From contig CP074390.1 in the NCBI GenBank assembly GCA_022041995.1, forward strand, positions 372,001 through 436,000: a DNA stretch of 64,000 bases, written 5' to 3'. The DNA is from Cupriavidus necator (GTDB taxonomy: Bacteria; Pseudomonadota; Gammaproteobacteria; Burkholderiales; Burkholderiaceae). Of the stretch, positions 27,520-37,518 are shown one piece after another. The translations under genes were made by a program, and so were the position numbers. Under the pieces are notes generated by a model. It was not told the origin of the DNA and made no database searches. It saw only the letters and a list, made by a program, of their open reading frames with translations. Every line of letters starts with the position of its first letter. The stretch's first letter is position 1.

Positions 27520-27813
27520 ATGACCCGCTACATTGTGCTAGCCAGCTTCACCGACCAGGGCATCCGCACCGTCAAGGACACCACCAAGCGCGCCGCCGCC
27601 GTGCGCGAGATGGGTGCGCGCCTGGGCGTGCAGATGAAGGACATCTACTGGACGCTGGGCAAATACGACATCGTGCTCACCGTCGAGGCCCCCGACGATG
27701 CCACCATGACCAGCTTCGGGCTGACCATCGGCGCGGCCGGCAACGTGCGCACGCAAACCCTGCGCGCCTTCAATAGCGACGAAATGCAGGACATCCTCAG
27801 CAAGATGGGCTGA
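27520..27813 (+). CDS. GYD domain protein
   Basis: A 97-residue protein whose whole length is a GYD domain (ferredoxin-like alpha/beta fold): YIVLASFTDQGIRTVKDTTK, then DIYWTLGKYDIVLTVEAPDD with the GKYD variant of the GYD motif. CGGAG lies before the ATG. The function is unknown. It stands alone and is followed by a pair of inverted palindromic repeats that may end its transcript. Confidence 0.85.
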   Translation: MTRYIVLASFTDQGIRTVKDTTKRAAAVREMGARLGVQMKDIYWTLGKYDIVLTVEAPDDATMTSFGLTIGAAGNVRTQTLRAFNSDEMQDILSKMG

Positions 27814-27854
27814 GGTTTGCCAAGGGCCGCGATTCCGGATACCCCGCTGGGTGC

Positions 27855-27974
27855 TCCCTCTCCCGCTTGCGGGAGAGGGTCGGGGAGAGGGCCGGAATAT
27901 CCACGAAGTACTGCCGGTGGTTTGCCAGCGCCTGCCCTCTCCCCGGCCCCTCTCCCGCACGCGGGAGAGGGGAG
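27855..27974. repeat. Inverted pair of REP-like palindromes
   Basis: Two copies in opposite orientation. The first (27855-27892) starts CTCCCTCTCCCGCTTGCGGG; the second (27934-27974) starts GCCCTCTCCCCGGCCCCTCT and continues through CCCGCACGCGGGAGAGGGG. Each has its own hairpin (CCCGC..GCGGG), and the pair can fold into one long stem with about 41 bp between. The same element occurs at 15.65 kb. They lie between two convergent genes. Confidence 0.8.
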
Positions 27975-27996
27975 AAAACCCGGCGCGCTGTCTGTG

Positions 27997-29013
27997 TCAG
28001 AACCCTTCCAGCACCAGCTTGCCAATGGTCTGCCCGCCTTCCAGCGTCGCATGCGCGCGCCGCAGGTTCTCCGCGTTGATGCGCCCCAGGTTCTCGCCCA
28101 GCGTGGTCTGCAGCCGGCCGGCATCCACCAGCCGAGCCACCTCGTTGAGCAGCCGATGCTGCGCAACCATGTCCGCGGTGCTGAACATGGCGCGCGTGAA
28201 CATGAATTCCCAGACGAAGGTGGCGCTCTTGTTCTTGAGCAACTCCACCGGCAACGGCCGCGTATTCGAGACGATCGTGCAGATCTTGCCCTGCGGGGCG
28301 ACCAGTTCGCTCATCGCCGGGAAATGACCGTCGATATCGTTGAAGCAGAGGATATAGTCGACCTCGGCAAATCCAAGCGCCTTCAACTGCGCCGGCAGGT
28401 CGCCACGATGGTCAACCGTATGGTCGGCGCCAAGCCGGCGGCACCATTCCTGCGACTCGGACCGCGACGCGGTGGCGATCACGGTCAGCCCGGCCAGCAC
28501 CTTGGCCAGCTGGATGCCGATCGAGCCCACGCCGCCCGCGCCGCCGATGATCAGCACCGAGCGGCCGGCGTGATCCCCCTTGGGTGAAATGCCGAGCCGG
28601 TCGAACAGCGCCTCCCAGGCGGTGATCGCCGTCAGCGGCAGCGCCGCCGCGTTGGCGAAATCCAGCGAGGCAGGCTTGTGGCCGACGATGCGCTCATCGA
28701 CCAGGTGGAATTCAGCGTTGGAACCGGACCGCGTGATGCTGCCCGCGTAGTAGACCGGGTCGCCAACCTTGAACAGGGTCACCTCCGGCCCCACCGCCGC
28801 CACCGTGCCGGCCGCGTCCCAGCCCAGCACGCGCGGCGTGGGCTCTACCTGCGCCTTGGGCGCGCGCATCTTGGTGTCGACCGGGTTGACCGAGACGGCT
28901 TCAACCTTCACCAGCAGATCGCGGCCGCCGGGGCTGGGCATGTCGATCTCCACGTCCTGCAGCGAACGCGGGTCGGAGATGGGCAGGTACTGGGTCAGGC
29001 CGATGGCTTTCAT
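27997..29013 (-). CDS. Zinc-type alcohol dehydrogenase/quinone reductase-like protein
   Basis: A 338-residue MDR-superfamily enzyme: N-terminal GroES-like domain (LLVKVEAVSVNPVDTKMRAP; VLGWDAAGTVAAVGPEV; VGDPVYYAGS) and NADPH-binding domain (VLIIGGAGGVGSIGIQLAKV). It lacks the structural-zinc cysteines, which fits the quinone-oxidoreductase-like subgroup (zinc-type alcohol dehydrogenase family 1). Start at 29013 (MKAIGLTQYLP). It is convergent with the GYD gene. The substrate cannot be told from sequence. Confidence 0.88.
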   Translation of the reverse strand: MKAIGLTQYLPISDPRSLQDVEIDMPSPGGRDLLVKVEAVSVNPVDTKMRAPKAQVEPTPRVLGWDAAGTVAAVGPEVTLFKVGDPVYYAGSITRSGSNAEFHLVDERIVGHKPASLDFANAAALPLTAITAWEALFDRLGISPKGDHAGRSVLIIGGAGGVGSIGIQLAKVLAGLTVIATASRSESQEWCRRLGADHTVDHRGDLPAQLKALGFAEVDYILCFNDIDGHFPAMSELVAPQGKICTIVSNTRPLPVELLKNKSATFVWEFMFTRAMFSTADMVAQHRLLNEVARLVDAGRLQTTLGENLGRINAENLRRAHATLEGGQTIGKLVLEGF

Positions 29014-29138
29014 GGCGGGCTCCGGGTTGTGTGGGGAATGAACTGAAGCGTAGCCTGTCACGATTGATTTGATCAGCTGGAAACTACAGCAATCAATTTC
29101 CCGATTTCCCGAAACTACGGATAATCACCCAACAAAAA

Positions 29139-29168
29139 GGGCCGCCTGCGCTACCCGCGCAGACGGCC
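29139..29168 (-). terminator. Rho-independent terminator of fdwBA
   Basis: On the minus strand a 13-bp stem (29156-29168 with 29139-29151, one mismatch) with a four-base loop is followed by CTTTTTG. It lies 22 bp after the fdwA stop. Confidence 0.85.
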
Positions 29169-29190
29169 CCGTCAGGGCTTGCCGTTGGCC

Positions 29191-32003
29191 CTACACCGCC
29201 AGGATCTGCCCGCCGCCGTAGCTCGACTGCTCCGGCGCCTCGCCGCCAAGTGCCATCTTCACCGCGCAGTACTTGAACTCCGGGATCTTGCCGAAGGGAT
29301 CCAGCGCCGCGTTGGTCAGCTTGTTGATCGCCGCCTCGTAATAGCAGAACGGCACGAACACCGCCCGCGCGGCGTGCCGGCGTCGGCCCGCGCGTACAGC
29401 GTGACTTCGCCGCGGCGCGATGCCAGCGTGACCACGTCGCCCGGCTTGCCGCCCAGCGCGTCCAGGTCCAGCGGGTGCACCAGCGCCACCGGGTCGGGCT
29501 CGATCGCATCCAGCACGCCGGCGCGCCGCGTCATGCTGCCGGTGTGCCAGTGCTCGAGCTGGCGGCCGGTGATCAGCACCATCGGGTAGTCGGTATCGGG
29601 CCGCTCGGCCGCCGGGATGATGTCGGCCGGCACGAAGCGCCCACGGCCGGTGGCGGTCGGGAAGCTGTCGATAAAGATCACCGGTTCGCCCGGGTCGCCC
29701 TCTTCCGTGCACGGATAAGTCACGGCGTGTTCGCGCTCCAGCCGCTCCCAGGTCACGCCGCCGATGCTGGGCATGGCTTGCCGCATCTCGTCGAAAACCT
29801 CGGCCACGCCGTCGTAGTGCCAGTCCAGCCCCAGCTGCGCCGCCATCTGCTGGATGATCCACAGGTCCTGGCGCGCCTGCCCCGGCGGGTTCAGCGCCTG
29901 GCGGCCGAGCTGAACGGTGCGGTCGGTGTTGGTGAAGGTGCCGGTCTTCTCCGGGAAGGCCGAGGCCGGCAGCACCACGTCGGCCAGGTAGGCGGTCTCG
30001 GTCAGGAAGATGTCCTGCACCACCAGGTGGTCGAGCGAGGCCAGCGCCGCGCGCGCGTGCTCGGCGTCGGGGTCGGACATCGCGGGGTTCTCGCCCATGA
30101 TGTACATGCCGCGCACCTCGCCGCGCTCGATCGCCTGCATCACTTCGACCACGGTCAGGCCGGGCTGGCGGTCCAGCGGCATGCCCCACAGCGCCTCGAA
30201 GCTGGCGATCGCCAACGGGTCGTCCACGCGGCGGTAATCCGGATACATCATCGGGATCAGGCCGGCGTCGGACGCGCCCTGCACGTTGTTCTGGCCGCGC
30301 AGCGGATGCAGGCCTGTGCCGGGGCGGCCGATCTGGCCGGTCATCAGCGCCAGCGCGATCAGGCAGCGCGCGTTGTCGGTGCCATGCACGTGCTGCGAGA
30401 CGCCCATGCCCCACAGGATCATCGAGGCCCTGGATGTCGCATACAGCCGCGCCACCTCGCGGATGACCTCGGCCTCGATGCCGCACACCGGCGCCATCAG
30501 TTCCGGACTGTACGCCGCGACATTGCGCTGCAGCTCGTCAAAGCCGATGGTGCGGCTGTCGATGAAGTCCTGGTCCACCAGGCCCTCGGCGACGATGACA
30601 TGCATCATCGCGTTAAGCAGCGCCACGTCGGCATCGGGCTTGAACTGCATGAAGCGATGGGCAAAGCGCGCCAGGTCCGAGCGGCGCGGATCGGCCACGA
30701 TCAGCTTGGTGCCGTTCTTCACCGCGTTCTTGATCCAGCTCGCCGCCACCGGGTGGTTCACGGTCGGGTTGGCGCCGATCACGATCACCACTTCGGCCTT
30801 GTCGACATCCATCACCGGGTTCGATACCGCGCCCGAGCCGATCCCCTCCAGCAGCGCCGCCACCGACGAGGCATGGCACAGCCGCGTGCAGTGGTCGACG
30901 TTGTTGCTGCCAAACCCGGTACGCACCAGCTTCTGGAACAGGTAGGCTTCTTCATTGCTGCCCTTGGCCGAGCCAAACCCTGCCAGCGCGCGCTTGCCGT
31001 GGGTGTCGCGGATCTGCGCGAGCTTGCCGCCGGCCAGTGCCAGCGCCTCTTCCCAGGTGGCCTCGCGGAACACATCCATCACGTGGTCCGGATCCATGAC
31101 GAAATCGCCCTGCTTGGGCACGCCTTCGCGACGCACCAGCGGCACCGTCAGCCGCTGCGGATGCTGCACGTAGTCAAAGCCGTAGCGGCCTTTCACGCAC
31201 AGCCGCTCGTGGTTGGCCGGGCCGTCGCGCCCTTCCACGAACAGGATGCGGTTGTCCTTGATGTTGTAGGTCAGCTGGCAACCCACGCCGCAGTACGGGC
31301 AGACCGAGTCCACCTGCTTGTCCGGCACCGCCAGCGCTGCGTCGCGCGCGGGCATCAGCGCGCCGGTCGGGCAGGCCTGCACGCATTCGCCGCAGGCCAC
31401 ACAGGTCGACGCGCCCATCGGGTCATCCATGTCGAACACGATGCGGGCGTCGTCGCCGCGCAGCGCCAGGCCGATCACGTCGTTAACCTGCTCGTCGCGG
31501 CAGGCGCGCAGGCAGCGGGTGCACTGGATGCAGGCATCGAGGTTGACGGCGATGGCCGGGTGCGACAAATCCGCCGCCACGCGTTCGCGCGGGGCAAAGC
31601 GCGGCTTGCCGATCTCCAGCTTCGCGGCCCACTGGTCCAGTTCGTTGTGACGGGTGTAGTCGGTCTCGGGCATGTCCGACTGCAGCAGCTCCAGCACCGT
31701 GCGCTGGGCACGGCGGGCGCGCTCGGATTCGGTCTGCACCTGCATGCCCGCGGCGGGATAGCGGCAGCAGGACGGGGCCAGCACGCGCTCGCCCTGGATC
31801 TCGACCATGCAGGCGCGGCAGTTGCCGGCCGGCTCCAGGCCGTCCTTGTAGCACAGGTGCGGGACGTCAAAGCCTTCGCGCCGGGCTACCTTCAGCAGGC
31901 TCTCGCCGGGCTGTGCGCTCACCTCGCGGCCATTGAGCGTGAAGGTGACGGCTGGCTCGGCGGATTCGACAAGCGCGCGTTCGGCGCGGGTCAGTGCGTT
32001 CAT
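29191..32003 (-). CDS. fdwA: Formate dehydrogenase alpha subunit, Fe-S/molybdopterin (frameshifted as given)
   Basis: Restored length 937 residues. Domains in order: [2Fe-2S] ferredoxin-like (CYKDGLEPAGNCRACMVEIQ), NADH-dehydrogenase-G type Cys/His site, two [4Fe-4S] sites (CIQCTRCLRAC; CVACGECVQACP), a further [4Fe-4S] site CPYCGVGCQL, then the molybdopterin/tungstopterin catalytic domain with DHCTRLCHASSV, where Cys takes the place of selenocysteine. The last 65 residues (AVFVPFCYYEAAINKLTNAA onward) lie one frame over; adding one G to the GGG (minus strand) at 29366-29364 restores them. It oxidises formate to CO2. fdwB precedes it by 20 nt. The pairing with a fused beta/gamma subunit resembles FDH1 of Methylobacterium. 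Confidence 0.9.
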
Positions 32004-32023
32004 GTCTCTCTCTCAGGCTCGGG

Positions 32024-33733
32024 TCAGGCCAGTTCGTGCGGGAAGTACTTGATCACGCAGTCGACGGGATTGGGCGCGGCCTGCCCCAGCCCGCAGATCG
32101 ATGCATCGCGCATCACCGCGGACAGGTCTTCCAGCGCCGCCAGGTCCCACGCCGGCTGGCGGATCAGGTCCAGCGTCTTGGCCGTGCCGCTGCGGCACGG
32201 CGTGCATTGCCCGCACGACTCATGCTTGAAGAAGTGCATCAGGTTGCGCGCCGTCTGCGTGGCGCTGTCGTGGTCGGACAGGATCACCACCGCGGCCGAG
32301 CCGATAAAGCAGCCGTAGGGCTGCAGCGTGTCGAAGTCCAGCGGGATATTGCCCATCGACGCCGGCAGGATCCCGCCCGATGCACCGCCCGGCAGGTAGC
32401 CGTAGAAGGCGTGGCCGTCGAGCATGCCGCCGCAGTATTCGTCGATCAGCTCGCGCACGGTGATGCCGGCCGGCGCCAGGTGCACACCGGGGCGTTTCAC
32501 GCGCCCGGACACCGAGAACGAGCGCAGGCCCTTGCGCCCGTTGCGCCCCTGTGAGGCGAACCATTCGGCGCCCTTCTCGATGATGTCGCGCACCCAGTAC
32601 AGGGTCTCGAAATTGTGCTCCAGCGTCGGGCGGCCGAACAGGCCCACCTGCGCCACATAGGGCGGGCGCAGCCGCGGCATGCCGCGCTTGCCTTCGATCG
32701 ACTCGATCATGGCCGACTCTTCGCCGCAGATATAGGCGCCCGCGCCGCGGCGCAGCTCGATCGTCGGCAAGCCTGGGATTGGCGGGTCTTGCCGCAGCCG
32801 CCGCAGTTCTTCCGCCAGCAGCGCGCGGCAGCCGGCATACTCGTCGCGCAGGTAGATATAGATCGCTGACACGTTGACCACCGTCGCCGCGATCAGCATG
32901 CCCTCTAGGAAGCGGTGCGGATCGCGTTCCAGGTAGACGCGGTCCTTGAAGGTGCCGGGCTCGCCCTCGTCGATGTTGATGGCCATCAGCCGGGGCGCGG
33001 GCTCATTCTGCACGATGCGCCACTTGCGCCCGGTCGGGAAGCCTGCGCCGCCCAGGCCGCGCAGGCCGGAGTCCTCCATCGTGCACAGCACGGCGGCCGG
33101 GTCGAGGTCGCCGCCGGCGAGGGACTTCAGCAAGGCATAGCCGCCGTCCTTCCGGTAAGTGTCGTAGCCAATATAGGGCTCGGGCGCATGGCGCACGGCC
33201 TTTGCCTGCACGGCGGCGTCGATGGCCTCGGCCGTGGCAGCGTCGACCGGATTCTGCCCGACCAGCGCCGCGGGCGCCTTCTCGCAGCGGCCGATGCAGG
33301 GCGCGGCCACCACGCGCACTTCAGTGCCGAGCACCGCAGGCAGCTTGCTGATCAGCGCCTGCGCGCCCGCCAGCTCGCAGGCAATGCCTTCGCATACGCG
33401 CACGGTCAGCGCCGGCGGCGGCGCGATCTGGCCGTCGGCGTCCTCGCGCACCACGTCGAAGTGGTGGTAGAAGGTGGCAACTTCATAGACCTCGGTCATC
33501 GACAGCCGCAGCTCGCTGGCCAGCGCCACCAGGTGCGGCATCGCCAGCTGGCCGTAGCGGTCGTTGATGCAGTGCAGGTGTTCGATCAGCAGGTCGCGCC
33601 GGCGGGGCATGTCGCCCAGCGCCACGCGCACTTCGGCCAGCGCGGCCGCGTCTACCTGCCTGCCCTTGGGCTGGCGGCGCTTGCGCTGCCGGCCGAGCCC
33701 CGTCGCCTCGAGTGGAATGACAACCTGGTTCAT
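32024..33733 (-). CDS. fdwB: NAD-dependent formate dehydrogenase beta subunit, NuoE-NuoF fusion
   Basis: A 569-residue protein. Residues about 25-170 are NuoE-like with a [2Fe-2S] site (CEGIACELAG and CIGRCEKAP). Residues about 190-560 are NuoF-like: FMN/NADH motifs RGLGGAGFPTGRKW and GAGAYICGEESAMIESIEGK, and the [4Fe-4S] cluster ESCGQCTPCRSGT with a later Cys in CGLGQAAPN. The fused form is typical of the tungsten-type two-subunit formate dehydrogenase; the other soluble type has separate subunits. It carries electrons from FdwA to NAD+. First gene of the operon; oxlT1 lies 182 bp upstream on the same strand. Confidence 0.92.
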   Translation of the reverse strand: MNQVVIPLEATGLGRQRKRRQPKGRQVDAAALAEVRVALGDMPRRRDLLIEHLHCINDRYGQLAMPHLVALASELRLSMTEVYEVATFYHHFDVVREDADGQIAPPPALTVRVCEGIACELAGAQALISKLPAVLGTEVRVVAAPCIGRCEKAPAALVGQNPVDAATAEAIDAAVQAKAVRHAPEPYIGYDTYRKDGGYALLKSLAGGDLDPAAVLCTMEDSGLRGLGGAGFPTGRKWRIVQNEPAPRLMAINIDEGEPGTFKDRVYLERDPHRFLEGMLIAATVVNVSAIYIYLRDEYAGCRALLAEELRRLRQDPPIPGLPTIELRRGAGAYICGEESAMIESIEGKRGMPRLRPPYVAQVGLFGRPTLEHNFETLYWVRDIIEKGAEWFASQGRNGRKGLRSFSVSGRVKRPGVHLAPAGITVRELIDEYCGGMLDGHAFYGYLPGGASGGILPASMGNIPLDFDTLQPYGCFIGSAAVVILSDHDSATQTARNLMHFFKHESCGQCTPCRSGTAKTLDLIRQPAWDLAALEDLSAVMRDASICGLGQAAPNPVDCVIKYFPHELA

Positions 33734-33915
33734 GGCGTGCCTGGATTCTGTTTGTGGGTGTCCGATGTGCGATCAGGAAGGCGCCGGTCGGGCCGCCCTC
33801 CTGTCGCGCTTTGTCATTGTCGTATTGTGCTACCGGACATGGCGCCTGTGCAGGCATCGCAGCCGCCACGTCCGGGGTACTGCCGGCGCCGGGAGGCGCC
33901 GTACTGCTTTCTTCA

Positions 33916-35235
33916 TCAGGTCAGGTCTTCCGGCACGGTGCGGTAGCCCATCGGTGCCGAGGTGTTGGCATGGACATACTTGCGGGCATGGGCTTCGCGC
34001 ATCGGCTTGAGCACGAACAGCGCCATCACCGCGGTCAATGCCGCCATGCCAGAGGCCACCAGGAAGACCGCATGCCAGCTGCCCGTGGCGGCCGTGATCA
34101 CACTGGAGAACGGTACCAGCAGCGCGGCCGTGCCCTTGGCGGTGTACAGCAGGCCCGCGTTGGTGGCGGCAAACTTCGGCCCGAAGGTGTCGCCGCAGGT
34201 GGCCGGGAACAGGCTGTAGATCTCACCCCAGGCGAAGAACACCACGCCTGTCAGCACCACGAAGGCAACCGGATGGTGGCCGTACTTCGACAGCAGCAGG
34301 ATACCGATGGCCTCGACCCCGAAGGCGAAGAACATGGTGCGTTCACGGCCGATATGATCGGAGATCCAGCCGAAGAACGGGCGCGTCAGGCCATTGAGCA
34401 CGCGGTCGATGGTCAGCGCGAAGGTCAGCGCGGGCAAGGTCAGGCCAAGGATCGAGATCGGCGCATCGTGCAGGCCGAAGTCCTTGGCGATCGGGCCGAG
34501 CTGGGCGGTGGCCATCAGGCCGCCGGCAGCCATCATCACGAACATCGCGTACATGACCCAGAAGATCGGCGACTTCAGCACCTCGCGCGGCGAAGCGTTG
34601 TAGGTCGCGGCAGCCTTCAGCGTGGACTTGACCTCGCTCAGGATCTTGGCCGACGGCGGGTACAGGGCCATGCCCAGGATGAACACGATCAGGCCCTGGC
34701 CCAGACCGAACCACAGGAACGCGGCTTCATAGCCTGACGTCTTGATCATGTTGGCGATGGGCACCACGGTCAGCGCGGAGCCCGCGCCGAAGCCGGCCGC
34801 TGTAATGCCCGCCGCCAGGCCCCGGCGATTGGGGAACCACTTCAGCGCGTTGCCCACGCAGGTGCCATACACCGCGCCCGCGCCCAGGCCACCGATCGCA
34901 GCCGCGACGTAGAGCATGGGCAGCGAGGACGCCACCGAGTTGAGGGCCCAGGCAACGGCGCACAGCAAGCCGCCGCCCACCACCACCGGACGCGGGCCGT
35001 ATTTGTCGACCAGGTAGCCTTCAATCGGGACCAGCCAGGTTTCCGTCACGACGAAGATGGTGAAGGCCACCTGGATCGCGGTGCGGCCCCAGTGGTACTT
35101 GTCGTCAATCGGGTTGACGAACAGCGTCCAGCCGTATTGCATGTTGGCGATCATTGCCATGCAGATCACGCCGAATACCAGTTGCACCCACGGCGACGCA
35201 AAGCGCGACGTGGACTCCCTCTGCTGCAATTCCAT
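33916..35235 (-). CDS. oxlT: Oxalate/formate antiporter, OFA family MFS (copy 1)
   Basis: A 439-residue, 12-helix MFS transporter with OFA-family signatures: NMQYGWTLFVNPIDDKYHW in TM1-loop, IFVVTETWLVPIEGYLVDKYG, GGLGAGAVYGTCVGNALKWF and FFAWGEIYSLFPATCGDTFG. OFA proteins exchange oxalate for formate. It lies directly upstream of fdwBA, so formate handling genes are together. A copy of the TGATATATCA operator is about 100 bp before its start. A second close copy is at 44.9-46.2 kb. Confidence 0.9.
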   Translation of the reverse strand: MELQQRESTSRFASPWVQLVFGVICMAMIANMQYGWTLFVNPIDDKYHWGRTAIQVAFTIFVVTETWLVPIEGYLVDKYGPRPVVVGGGLLCAVAWALNSVASSLPMLYVAAAIGGLGAGAVYGTCVGNALKWFPNRRGLAAGITAAGFGAGSALTVVPIANMIKTSGYEAAFLWFGLGQGLIVFILGMALYPPSAKILSEVKSTLKAAATYNASPREVLKSPIFWVMYAMFVMMAAGGLMATAQLGPIAKDFGLHDAPISILGLTLPALTFALTIDRVLNGLTRPFFGWISDHIGRERTMFFAFGVEAIGILLLSKYGHHPVAFVVLTGVVFFAWGEIYSLFPATCGDTFGPKFAATNAGLLYTAKGTAALLVPFSSVITAATGSWHAVFLVASGMAALTAVMALFVLKPMREAHARKYVHANTSAPMGYRTVPEDLT

Positions 35236-35906
35236 GATGTCTCCTTATAGCGGCTTGCCGCCAAGGTGGAAGATGGGCGCCTGTAGACGCCTCTGCGTGA
35301 CTCTCAGTCAAAGAACAGCTGAGCCGTTCTAGTGCTATACGGTATGTGATATATCAGGTAAGTCAAGCGTATTCGTCGCGGCTCTGCAGCATGAGCCCGC
35401 GGCGAGCGACACCTGGCTGGCCGTTGCTGCAATGCGACTGGTGCGCACACTGCATCAATGGTCGGTCCGACAGCATCCGGAGTCGTTGGAAATCAAGCAG
35501 TTGCCATGCAACGGCGCATCAATCAGCCGACTGCTGGCAAGCGCAAGAATGCCGGGGATCGCGCTTCGGAAAAACCGGGAAAACGATGAGTTGGGGAAAG
35601 TCCCTAGATGCATACATTAATGTCTGGCGACGCGTGTATGACCTTGGAAACGATGCCGGAGGAGGCGTTGCAGGCACGGCAGGGAGCTGCCGGATTGGGG
35701 CAGGCGGCGCAAGCAAGGGTTGGGGATCGCTGGCAGCGATCGGGAAGAGGATGGCGGCGGCCGCAGGTTCGCGCGGAACCCTGCCCTGGCTCGCGGCGAA
35801 TGCCGCAGATCAGGAGTCAACCGAGTACTGCCACAAGGGATGCCGGCCGCTACAACCCTTGCCAGATGCGCTGTTCAGCGCGAACGGCGCATGGCGCCGG
35901 CGCGCA
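35236..35906. other. Gene-free stretch upstream of oxlT1
   Basis: 671 bp between oxlT1 and the small membrane-protein gene. It holds the oxalate-regulon operator at 35337-35356. From about 35360 to 35900 no frame shows convincing protein features or a ribosome site, and I see no repeat. Confidence 0.5.
35337..35356. promoter_or_regulatory. Oxalate-regulon operator, site 1 (oxlT1)
   Basis: ATACGGTATGTGATATATCA with the palindromic core TGATATATCA at 35347-35356, about 100 bp upstream of the oxlT1 start. The 16-mer GGTATGTGATATATCA is shared with the oxc and frc2 sites. Confidence 0.8.
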
Positions 35907-36125
35907 TTACGCGTAAGCCAGTTCACCGGCAGCGGGCACGATGCGCGACGGGCTGGCACGGCCCACGCCATCGCTTTCCTGGTTCGAGCCCAGGCCGGCG
36001 AAGCGACCGTGCTCCTGCGCGGTCACCAGCACGCCCATCGGCAGGCGCGTGGCCAGCAACGTGGTCACGCCGACACCGACAGCAATCAGGCCCAGGCCAA
36101 GAGCGAAGAGAAGAGCGGCTTCCAT
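35907..36125 (-). CDS. Small single-span membrane protein of the oxalate regulon
   Basis: A 72-residue protein. Residues 3-30 are one long hydrophobic helix (EAALLFALGLGLIAVGVGVT), and the rest is a short soluble tail. GGAG is 7 nt from the ATG at 36125, and the regulon operator core is 77 bp upstream at 36202, both of which support a real gene. Its nearest neighbour downstream is oxlT1. It could be a small accessory subunit of an OFA transporter; I do not recognise the family, so this is inference. Confidence 0.65.
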   Translation of the reverse strand: MEAALLFALGLGLIAVGVGVTTLLATRLPMGVLVTAQEHGRFAGLGSNQESDGVGRASPSRIVPAAGELAYA

Positions 36126-36196
36126 TTGAAAACTCCAATAGCGTTGTGATCAGGAGTTTTCATTATATGCTGCGCTGCACTATGTGTAAATATCCT

Positions 36197-36211
36197 GTAT
36201 GTGATATATCA
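36197..36211. promoter_or_regulatory. Oxalate-regulon operator, site 2 (small membrane protein)
   Basis: GTATGTGATATATCA, identical over 15 bases to the sites before oxlT1, oxc and frc2, and located 72-86 bp before the small membrane-protein gene. Confidence 0.75.
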
Positions 36212-36272
36212 GTAGAAGTTTTGCACTAATACAACGAACGCAGCCCCGATGCCTCCAGATGAGCCGATGGCC

Positions 36273-37196
36273 TCACACCGTGGTCGTTTCACGACGCGCC
36301 ACCGGCGGCTCCTGATACTCCTGGCCACGCAAGGCATCCCAGATTGCCGCGGCATTGGGCTTGAGCGAACGGCTCTTGCGCCGAACCAGCATCACCGTGG
36401 AAGTCACCTGCGGACGCAGCGGCCGCATCACCGCCGCCGGATTCATGCCGCCAACCTGGGCACGCGACGGCACTACGCCGATACCAAGGCCCAGCGCCAC
36501 CATGCCGAACACCGCGGCAAAGTGGCCAAGCAACTGCAGCGAGCCCGCGCGCACGTGATAGCTGCTGAGCGCCTTCTCCACCGCGGGCTGCATGCCGCAC
36601 TGCTGGTCCAGGGCCAGCACGCGGGCATCGCTCAGGTCGCCCCACCCTACCGCGTCGCGCATGGCCAGCGGATGCTGGGCGGGCAGGACAGCGTGGTAGG
36701 CATCGACGCACAGCGGTTCACAATAGAGATCATCGGTTGCCTGCGGATCGGTGGCAATGCCGAAGTCCACCTCGCCGCTGCGCACACTCTGCAGCACCGA
36801 CTCCTGCGAGCGGTCCTTCAGGTGGATGGCAATTGCCGGCCACGCTTGCCGGCAGCCGGCCAGCCACGTCGGCACCGACATCGAGCTGAGCACCGGATCC
36901 GATGCGATCTGCACCAGGCCCTGGCACGGACGGCTGGCGCTCTGGCTGTCGCGCAGGGTCTGCTCCACCTCTTCGATCAGGTGGCAGATGCGCTGCGACA
37001 GGTGCTGGCCGGCATCGGTCAGTTCCACCTGGCGCGTGGTACGGTCGAACAGGCGCTGGTCGATTTCCTCCTCCAGCTCACGCACGCTGCGGCTGACCGC
37101 GGATTGCGTCAGGCCCAGCTCAACCGAGGCACGCGTAAAGCTCTTGTGCCGCGCCACTGCGGCGAAGGCCTTCAGTTGGGGGAGCGAGATATTCAT
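36273..37196 (-). CDS. LysR-family regulator (first)
   Basis: A 307-residue LysR protein. N-terminal winged HTH: LPQLKAFAAVARHKSFTRAS, VELGLTQSAVSRSVRELEEE. The effector domain (residues 90-290) has GLVQIASDPVLSSM and MVALGLGIGVVPS. It is divergent from a second LysR gene, with an AT-rich 322-bp intergenic region. Its neighbours imply a role in oxalate/formate genes; the target is not known. Confidence 0.9.
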   Translation of the reverse strand: MNISLPQLKAFAAVARHKSFTRASVELGLTQSAVSRSVRELEEEIDQRLFDRTTRQVELTDAGQHLSQRICHLIEEVEQTLRDSQSASRPCQGLVQIASDPVLSSMSVPTWLAGCRQAWPAIAIHLKDRSQESVLQSVRSGEVDFGIATDPQATDDLYCEPLCVDAYHAVLPAQHPLAMRDAVGWGDLSDARVLALDQQCGMQPAVEKALSSYHVRAGSLQLLGHFAAVFGMVALGLGIGVVPSRAQVGGMNPAAVMRPLRPQVTSTVMLVRRKSRSLKPNAAAIWDALRGQEYQEPPVARRETTTV

Positions 37197-37518
37197 GACC
37201 TGCCCCCCTGCCCGGCACCGGCGTGGCTGAGACGGAGCCTGTCGTCAGGCATGGCGGGGTGTCGCGTTGCACGCACCATTGCGTTCAGTCCGGTCACGGT
37301 AGTCTCCTTGTGTTTTTTTGTCGTGACTGTAGGCAGCCATCGTTGTTATCGGCCATGCTTGTGGCCATTAGCGGGCTCCTTGGCGCAAGCCGGAGAGCCG
37401 GATTCGGGGGCGGGGCATGCCAATCCGACGATTGATGCTACTTGAATCTAAGATCAGTACTGCATAAAGTTTTTTATCGTTTATATAGTCAATCGTTTAT
37501 ATATTGCACGGGACGAGC
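37197..37518. promoter_or_regulatory. Divergent lysR intergenic region with composite element
   Basis: 322 bp without a gene. GATTGATGCTAC (37430-37441) is followed 36 bp later by AAAGTTTTTTATCGT (37466-37480), then the direct repeats ATCGTTTATATA (37476-37487 and 37492-37503). Both blocks recur with the same spacing before oxlT2. This is the likely binding site of one of the LysR proteins. Confidence 0.65.

Noticed and set aside
29475..32318. A 947-codon open frame opposite fdwA
   Set aside because: It is the antisense shadow of fdwA/fdwB: no protein motifs, high His/Arg/Ala, and the minus strand carries clear Fe-S and pterin motifs.
35346..36229. Overlapping plus-strand frames in the oxlT1 upstream region
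   Set aside because: No ribosome site, no domain, biased composition; the only supported gene here is the small membrane protein on the minus strand.
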